From assembly GCA_016209535.1 (NCBI GenBank), contig JACQVW010000854.1, forward strand, positions 1 to 33,850: a DNA stretch of 33,850 bases. Reading direction: 5' to 3'. Of the stretch, positions 29,671 through 33,850 are shown piece after piece. Source of the stretch: Planctomycetota bacterium. GTDB taxonomy: Bacteria > Planctomycetota > UBA8108 > SXIK01. The notes beneath the pieces were generated by a model. That model was given only the letters and a program-made list of their open reading frames with translations, searched no databases and was not told where the DNA came from. Positions within the stretch are counted from its first letter, which is position 1. Each line of letters opens with the position of its first letter. The position numbers and the translations under genes are program-made.

Positions 29671-30138
29671 ATGAAGCTCGAGCAGGACTTCGAGAGCAGC
29701 ATCGCCTACTGGGCGGCCATGGCCTCGCGGGCCTTCGAGCGCGCCCTCAACGAGGAGCTCGCGGGCCACGGGATCACGCACCGCCAGTGGCAGGTCCTCG
29801 CCTGGCTCGCCCTCGAGGGCGAGCTCACCCAGAGCCAGATCGCCGAGCGCCTCCGCGTCGCCGCGCCGACGATCGTCGGGATCCTCGACCGCATGGAGCG
29901 CAAGGGCTGGATCCGCCGGGAGCCGGCCCCGGGCGACCGGCGGAAGAAGCTCGTGCGCCCGCTGTCCCGCGTGCGGCCCGTCTGGGATCGGATCCGGTCC
30001 TGCGGCCGCCGCCTCCGGAGCGAGGCGACCCGGGGGCTCAAGCCGGGCGAGGTGAGGCTCGCCCGGGCCGTCCTCGCCGGCGTTCTCAGGAACCTGGAGG
30101 GACGGGGAAGGAACGGAGATCGGAAGGCATCGACATGA
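29671..30138 (+). CDS. MarR-family transcriptional regulator
   Basis: This 155-residue protein is of normal MarR length. The N-terminal helices (SIAYWAAMASRAFERALNEEL) form the dimer interface. Residues ~35-95 are the winged helix-turn-helix: ITHRQWQVLAWLAL, LTQSQIAERLRVAAPTIVGILDRMERKGWI as recognition region, then the wing REPAPGDRRKKLV. The stop TGA overlaps the ATG at 30135 of an efflux adaptor start (ATGA), so it heads what was an efflux operon. It would normally release its operator when a small toxic or phenolic ligand binds. With the efflux genes largely deleted, its remaining target may be only itself or genes elsewhere. Confidence 0.9.
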   Translation: MKLEQDFESSIAYWAAMASRAFERALNEELAGHGITHRQWQVLAWLALEGELTQSQIAERLRVAAPTIVGILDRMERKGWIRREPAPGDRRKKLVRPLSRVRPVWDRIRSCGRRLRSEATRGLKPGEVRLARAVLAGVLRNLEGRGRNGDRKAST

Positions 30139-30252
30139 ACCGCCGCTCGCGCATCGCTCCCCTGTCCGCAGCTCTCCTCGCCGCCGCCGTGGCGGCCGCG
30201 CCCGCCCCGCAGGGCCCGGCGCGGGTCGTCGCCGTCCCCCTCGTGCGCCGGG
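30135..30252 (+). pseudogene. Remnant N-terminus of an RND efflux periplasmic adaptor (membrane fusion protein)
   Basis: ATG 30135 overlaps the MarR stop and encodes a signal peptide (IAPLSAALLAAAVAAAPAPQ) followed by GPARVVAVPLVRR. The latter is the typical first strand of HlyD/AcrA-type adaptors after their signal peptide. Around 30245-30252 the frame loses sense and becomes Arg/Pro-rich shadow, while a different frame starts to read as the C-terminal third of an RND pump. About 300 adaptor codons are missing. Confidence 0.7.
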
Positions 30253-31227
30253 GCCTACGTCACGGACTACTTCGTCGGCGGCGACAAGATCGACCTGCGC
30301 GTCGTCGGCCAGGAGGAGCTCGCGAGCCGCACCCAGGACCTCGGGGCGCTGCCAATCTCGACGCGCTCCGGCGAGCTGATCCCCCTGAGCGCCGCCGGCG
30401 CCGTGGTCCTGGCGAGCGGCCCCGAGCAGGTGAACCACCGCGAGCGGCAGCGGGCCATCACCATCCAGGTGACGCCGCCGCCGGAGCTGCCCCTCGAGAC
30501 GGCCATGGAGATGATCCAGACGGCGATCGTCCGGCCCCTCATCGACGGGGGCGAGCTCGAGGGAGGGCTCTACCAGGTCAACCTCGCCGGCACCGCCGAC
30601 AAGCTCCGCGCCACGTGGCGGGCGCTGCGCTGGAACTTCGCCCTCGCCCTCCTCATCACCTACCTCCTCATGGCGGCGCTCTTCGAGTCGTGGATCTATC
30701 CCCTCGTGGTCATCGCGAGCGTGCCCCTGGGGACCGTGGGAGGCGTCGCGGGCCTCTGGCTCCTCAACCGCTTCGTCCTGCTGCCCCTCGACGTGATCAC
30801 AATGCTGGGCTTCGTGATCCTCGTACGCACGGTCGTGAACAACCCGATCCTCATCGTCGAGCAGACGCTGATCCACATGCGCGAGGAGGGCAAGCCGCTC
30901 CGCGAGGCGATCCTCGAGAGCCTCCGGAACCGCATCCGGCCCATCTTCATGACGACCACGACGACGGTCTTCGGCCTCGTGCCCCTCGTCCTCGTCCCGG
31001 GCACCGGGAGCGAGGTCTATCGCGGACTGGGCGCCGTCGTCCTCGGCGGGCTCCTCACCTCGACCTTGGTGACGCTCGTGGTGGTCCCGAGCCTCCTCGG
31101 CGTGGCGGTCGAGTGGCGGGAGGGTCTCGGCCGCGCTCTGCGGCGCGCCCTGCGGCGCGAGGAGGCCCCCGCGGCCCGGCCAGCGGCCCCCGAGCGCGAT
31201 CAGGACCCCGCCGCGGCGAGGCGGTGA
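30253..31227 (+). pseudogene. Truncated RND efflux transporter, C-terminal third only
   Basis: From 30253 the frame reads AYVTDYFVGGDKIDLRVV, aligned to the AYVNDF... segment about three quarters of the way through AcrB-type pumps. It continues through GELIPLSAAG and five membrane segments (FALALLITYLLMAALFESW, IYPLVVIASVPLGTVGGVAG, DVITMLGFVILVRTVVNNPILIV, MTTTTTVFGLVPLVLVPG, GLGAVVLGGLLTSTLVTLVVVPSLL). A normal pump has ~1000-1050 residues; the first ~740 are absent, including the helix-4 proton-relay acids and most of the substrate pocket. A GTG at 30403 could start a 274-residue product, but no function is expected. The end overlaps convergent rnfD by 28 bp. Confidence 0.8.
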
Positions 31228-32126
31228 GGGCGAGGGAGCGTCCTCCGGTCGATCCACGGCGCGGCGGCGTTCGCGACGAGGACGGCGAGGGCCGCAGCGT
31301 CGGGGTACGGGGTGTAGAGGCGGGGGAGCATGGTCGCCGCGGCGGCGATCGCGGCGAAGGCGATGCGCCCTCGCGCGGTGAAGGGCGACGTCACGGGGTC
31401 GGTCAGGAGGAAGAAGGCCGCGAGCAGCGTCCCGCCGCCGAGGATGTGGACGAGGGCGTCGCCCTCGAGCCACGGGGCGTGGCCCGCCGCGCGCTCGCCG
31501 GCGGGGAGGACGAGGGCGAGGAAGGAGACCCCCGCGAGGTAGACGAGCGGCACGCGCCCGTCGACCGTCCGGAAGGCCACGAGGAGGAGCCCGCCCGCGA
31601 GCACCGCGAGCGGCGAAGCCTCGGCGAGGGAGCCCGGGTGAGCTCCGAGGAGGAGGTCGGCGAGCCGCGGGGCCACCGAGTCGATCTCCTTCGAGAGCGG
31701 GCTCGCCGCGGTGACGCCGTCGGCGGGCCAGCTCGGCGCGAAGAGGAGGGCCGGGGCGAGGCCCATCAGCACCGCCCGGGCGAGCGCCGCCGGGTTGAAG
31801 ATCGCGTTCCCGGGCCCGCCGCCGAGACGCTTCCCAAAGGCCACGGCGGCGGCGCCCCCCACCGCGCCGAGCCACCAGGGCGCGGACGCGGGAAGCATGA
31901 GCGCGAGCACGGCCCCGGTCACGAGCGCGCTCTCGTGGAGCGCGGCGCGGCGCGCGAAGGCGGCCTGCGCGAGCCACGCGGCGGCGAGCGAGCCCCCGAT
32001 CAGGGACGCGGCCGCCTCGCCGTGCCGCCAGAGGGCGGCCGCCGCGGCCGGCGCGAGGGCGAGGAGCACCTGCACCATGAGCCGCCGCGTCGTGCGCCCG
32101 CCGTGCAGGAAGGGGCCGCGGTTCAT
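31200..32126 (-). CDS. rnfD: Rnf electron transport complex subunit D
   Basis: This 308-residue membrane protein starts at ATG 32126, overlapping the upstream stop (ATGA). It carries RnfD signatures: TTRRLMVQVLLALAPA, the ESALVTGAVLALMLPASAPWW helix, FGKRLGGGPGNAIFNPAALAR (98-118), then a HPGSLAEASPLAVLAGGLLLV helix and LTDPVTSPFTARGR near the C-terminus. RnfD binds FMN covalently on Thr in a D-x-x-S-G-A-T motif; here the matching sequence is DGVTAAS (136-142), with Ser142 in place of Thr. It is somewhat shorter than usual (~330-350 residues). In the complex it carries electrons through the membrane between ferredoxin and NAD. Last gene of the operon in the window. Confidence 0.9.
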   Translation of the reverse strand: MNRGPFLHGGRTTRRLMVQVLLALAPAAAAALWRHGEAAASLIGGSLAAAWLAQAAFARRAALHESALVTGAVLALMLPASAPWWLGAVGGAAAVAFGKRLGGGPGNAIFNPAALARAVLMGLAPALLFAPSWPADGVTAASPLSKEIDSVAPRLADLLLGAHPGSLAEASPLAVLAGGLLLVAFRTVDGRVPLVYLAGVSFLALVLPAGERAAGHAPWLEGDALVHILGGGTLLAAFFLLTDPVTSPFTARGRIAFAAIAAAATMLPRLYTPYPDAAALAVLVANAAAPWIDRRTLPRPHRLAAAGS

Positions 32127-32509
32127 ACGTAGCTCACGGGGAGGAGGGCGTAGTAGAGCACGCCGGCCGCGAAGAGGCGGATCGGCGCGCCGCGCAGGCG
32201 CGGCGAGACTTCCTCGAAGCGCTCCTCCATGCCGCCGAGGAGGGCCGCGGCGCCGAGCCAGAGGAGCGCCGAGCGCGCCGCCTCGGCCCAGCCGGCATAC
32301 ACCGGCACCGCGAGGAGGATCGCGGCGGGGGCGAGGCCCGCCGGCGCGGCAACGCAGGCCGCCAGGGCGGCGAGGGGCGGAGCGAGCGCCCCGAGGGGGA
32401 GGAGCGCCGCCGCCGCGAGCGGCGCGAGCGCGGGGACCCACCAGAGTCGGGGGCGCCCGGCCACGGCGAGGGCCGCCAGGGCGAGGAAGACCGCGACGTG
32501 AGGTCTCAC
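32123..32509 (-). CDS. Shortened RnfA-like membrane subunit
   Basis: GTG 32509 is chosen because it overlaps the upstream stop (GTGA), as at every junction of this operon; length 128 residues. The C-terminus GGMEERFEEVSPRLRGAPIRLFAAGV matches the RnfA ending (IREKLE...VPEPFRGAPIALITAG). Upstream are about three or four hydrophobic, Ala/Leu-rich helices. RnfA is normally ~190-200 residues with six helices and has Cys in GICPF and NCAVLG motifs, which with RnfE hold an intramembrane [2Fe-2S] cluster. Neither motif is visible; the only cysteine is Cys52 in LAACVAAP. Assignment to RnfA rather than the paralogous RnfE rests on the C-terminal match. Likely a reduced subunit. Confidence 0.65.
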   Translation of the reverse strand: MRPHVAVFLALAALAVAGRPRLWWVPALAPLAAAALLPLGALAPPLAALAACVAAPAGLAPAAILLAVPVYAGWAEAARSALLWLGAAALLGGMEERFEEVSPRLRGAPIRLFAAGVLYYALLPVSYV

Positions 32510-32889
32510 GGCGGGCCCTCCCGGGCTCGTTCGAGGAGGGCCAGGGCCGCCGCCGCGAGGATGAGCAGGGCGCCGGCGCGGTGGAGGGGCAGCGCGAACG
32601 AGGCGGCGTTCGCCGCGGCTCCCAGGGCCGCGCCGAGGGCCGCCGCGCCAAGCTGCGCTCGCCCGGTCGCGAGGAGCGCGCCGCCGGCCGCCGCCGCAGC
32701 CAGAGGCAAGCCCGGCACGAGGGCCGCCGCGAGCCACGCCACCGCGCCCCAGCGCGCGGGCCGGCCCGCGGCCAGGGCGGCCCCGAGGGCGAGCGCCGCG
32801 GCCCAGGCGATGGCCGCGGCGGGCGGAGCGCTCCAGACGGCGGGCACGAGCCCGGCCAGGACCCAGGCGGCGCGGGCGCGGGAGGTCAC
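32506..32889 (-). CDS. Shortened membrane subunit at the RnfE position
   Basis: GTG 32889 overlaps the RnfG stop (GTGA) and gives 127 residues; an ATG at 32910 would add seven and overlap rnfG further. The protein is extremely Ala/Leu-rich, with about four hydrophobic helices. AAWVLAGLVPAVW may correspond to RnfE VLGLCPALAV, and LLATGRAQLGAAALGAALG to NCIILGRAEAF...GLGMGLG. In both, the cysteine is replaced; the protein contains no cysteine at all. RnfE is normally ~200 residues. The identification is from position and weak motif resemblance, so a different small membrane subunit remains possible. Confidence 0.5.
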   Translation of the reverse strand: MTSRARAAWVLAGLVPAVWSAPPAAAIAWAAALALGAALAAGRPARWGAVAWLAAALVPGLPLAAAAAGGALLATGRAQLGAAALGAALGAAANAASFALPLHRAGALLILAAAALALLERAREGPP

Positions 32890-33329
32890 TTCGCGAGGTC
32901 CGTCCACCATCGGAGCCTCTCGTTGACGGCGTCGGCCAGAGCGCGGCTCGAGATGCTCGCGCCGCTCACGGCGTCGACCGCGATGGGAGCGCGGGCGGGG
33001 CGCCCGCGGAAGGCGGCGAGGAACCCGGGAGCGTGGAGCGCGCGGCCGTCCGGGCCCTCGACGGACCGGAGGACCAAGACCTGGGCCACGCGGTCGCCCT
33101 CGACGACGAGGGCGCCGCGGATCGGGCCCTGGAGCCCCGGCCGCTCGAAGTAGAGGACGGCGCTGCGGCTGCTCCGGAAGGCCGGGAAGCCCGCGCCTGG
33201 GACCCGCTCGGCGGGCCCGATGAGCTGCGCGGCCAGGGCCGCGTCCTCGTCCCGCCTACCGAGGTAGAGCTCGAAGGCGAGGGCCGCGGCGAGGAGGGCC
33301 GCCGTGACGGCGTGGGCTTTCGCCTTCAC
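32886..33329 (-). CDS. rnfG: Rnf electron transport complex subunit G (FMN-binding domain)
   Basis: GTG 33329 overlaps the rnfC stop (GTGA) and gives 147 residues. A single N-terminal membrane anchor (AVTAALLAAALAFELYLG) is followed by an FMN_bind domain on the outer face. The covalent FMN motif is DAVSGASISSRAL (119-131). The residue that carries FMN is normally Thr (SGAT) but here is Ser125. RnfG is usually ~200 residues, so the periplasmic domain is compact. It should accept FMN from an ApbE flavin transferase, which is not in this window. It passes electrons between RnfC/D and the rest of the complex. Confidence 0.82.
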   Translation of the reverse strand: MKAKAHAVTAALLAAALAFELYLGRRDEDAALAAQLIGPAERVPGAGFPAFRSSRSAVLYFERPGLQGPIRGALVVEGDRVAQVLVLRSVEGPDGRALHAPGFLAAFRGRPARAPIAVDAVSGASISSRALADAVNERLRWWTDLAK

Positions 33330-33850
33330 GGGAAGAGCTCCTTCGCTCGGCGGAGGAGCGCGGCGAGGGGACGCTGGGCCGGGCAGACGTACTGGCACAT
33401 GCCGCAGAGGATGCAGCGGCGCAGATCCGGGGCCGGCCGCAGCACGAGGTGCTGCGCGCTGAGCCCGACGGGGCAGGCCTCGAGGCAGTCCCCGCAGCGG
33501 ATGCAGGGGGCGTCGGCGGGCCGGTGCACCTCGCGAGCCTCGAGGGCGAGAACGCCGCCCATGCCCGCGGCGAGGGGCGTCTCCGCGGTCGCCTCGACGC
33601 CCATCATGGGCCCGCCGGCCACGAGGGCCGCCGTTCGCGAGAGGTCGGTCCCGCAGGCGCGGAGGACGTGGCCCAGCTCGGTCCCCAGCGGGACGACGTA
33701 GTTCCCCGGGCGCGCCACGGCACCGCCATCGACGGTGACGACCCGGTCGACGAGCGGCCTCCCGAGGCACACGGCCTGGTGCAGCGCCCGGGCAGTCTGC
33801 ACGTTGATCACGATGGCCCCGGCGTCGCGCGGCAGGCCTCCCTCGGGGAC
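33326..33850 (-). CDS. rnfC: Rnf electron transport complex subunit C, C-terminal part (5' end outside window)
   Basis: The frame is open from the right edge; 174 residues are visible, ending at TGA 33328-33326. NVQTARALHQAV, RVVTVDGGAVARPGNYVVPLGT and AGGPMMG are RnfC family blocks. Two ferredoxin-type clusters follow: CIRCGDCLEACP (Cys116, 119, 122, 126 of the fragment) and CILCGMCQYVCP (Cys146, 149, 152, 156), each binding a [4Fe-4S] cluster. RnfC is the cytoplasmic NADH/FMN-binding subunit. The missing N-terminal half would hold the flavin and NADH sites. It ends shortly after the second cluster. The gene is first in a coupled chain rnfC-rnfG-(rnfE-like)-(rnfA-like)-rnfD. No RnfB is in the window. 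Confidence 0.9.
   Translation of the reverse strand, partial: VPEGGLPRDAGAIVINVQTARALHQAVCLGRPLVDRVVTVDGGAVARPGNYVVPLGTELGHVLRACGTDLSRTAALVAGGPMMGVEATAETPLAAGMGGVLALEAREVHRPADAPCIRCGDCLEACPVGLSAQHLVLRPAPDLRRCILCGMCQYVCPAQRPLAALLRRAKELFP

Noticed and set aside
30403-31227. Treating the GTG-started RND fragment as a functional gene
   Set aside because: Homology continues upstream of the GTG to about 30253 and then ends abruptly; two thirds of a normal pump are missing.

Overview
The window is about 70% GC, with several lower-GC patches, and looks like a chromosomal piece of an environmental planctomycete-like bacterium. That placement is inferred from family content: a sulfatase fusion, CotH/lamin-tail surface proteins, a CRTAC1 (ASPIC/UnbV) protein beside a TPR lipoprotein, an Uma2 nuclease, and five secreted proteins that share a dockerin-like tail ending in a 'DPTADGL'-type motif. 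I found no rRNA, tRNA or CRISPR array.

Layout. 1-1.2 kb: the 3' end of a DUF885 gene, interrupted just before its end by a Doc-type toxin-antitoxin cassette bounded by a 33-bp exact direct repeat. 1.2-3.4 kb: a sulfotransferase-like gene and a class IV aminotransferase (domains found fused in plants), then a convergent small retropepsin-like protease with an apparently leaderless promoter. 3.4-15 kb: exported proteins (a beta-propeller, a three-domain SGNH + sulfatase + metallopeptidase fusion, a CotH/lamin-tail giant, a CHRD protein with Asp-Gly linkers) with an Uma2 endonuclease among them. 15-16.4 kb: an RRM RNA-binding protein and a lower-GC, gene-poor stretch with one small orphan gene. 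16.4-25.2 kb, minus strand: CRTAC1 protein, TPR lipoprotein and a second CotH/lamin-tail giant. 25.4-29.5 kb: a secreted protein with four malectin-like domains. 29.6-31.2 kb: a MarR regulator with a palindromic operator, followed by a scar where most of an RND efflux operon is gone. 31.2-33.85 kb, minus strand: an Rnf-type electron-transport operon running in from beyond the right edge.

The most unusual part is the Rnf operon. RnfC, RnfG and RnfD are recognisable, but the two small membrane subunits expected to be RnfA and RnfE (usually near 200 residues) are each about 127 residues. Neither keeps the cysteine-containing motifs expected for the intramembrane iron-sulfur cluster. The predicted covalent-FMN threonine is serine in both RnfD and RnfG. 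All four gene junctions are 4-bp GTGA or ATGA overlaps, so the operon looks intact and translationally coupled rather than decayed. This suggests a reduced Rnf variant.

The secreted proteins appear to form a surface toolkit. The shared C-terminal module (two EF-hand-like repeats) probably gives a common sorting or anchoring fate, while the N-terminal parts differ (propeller, CotH kinase, CHRD, malectin). All functions are assigned by reading motifs; no database search was run.
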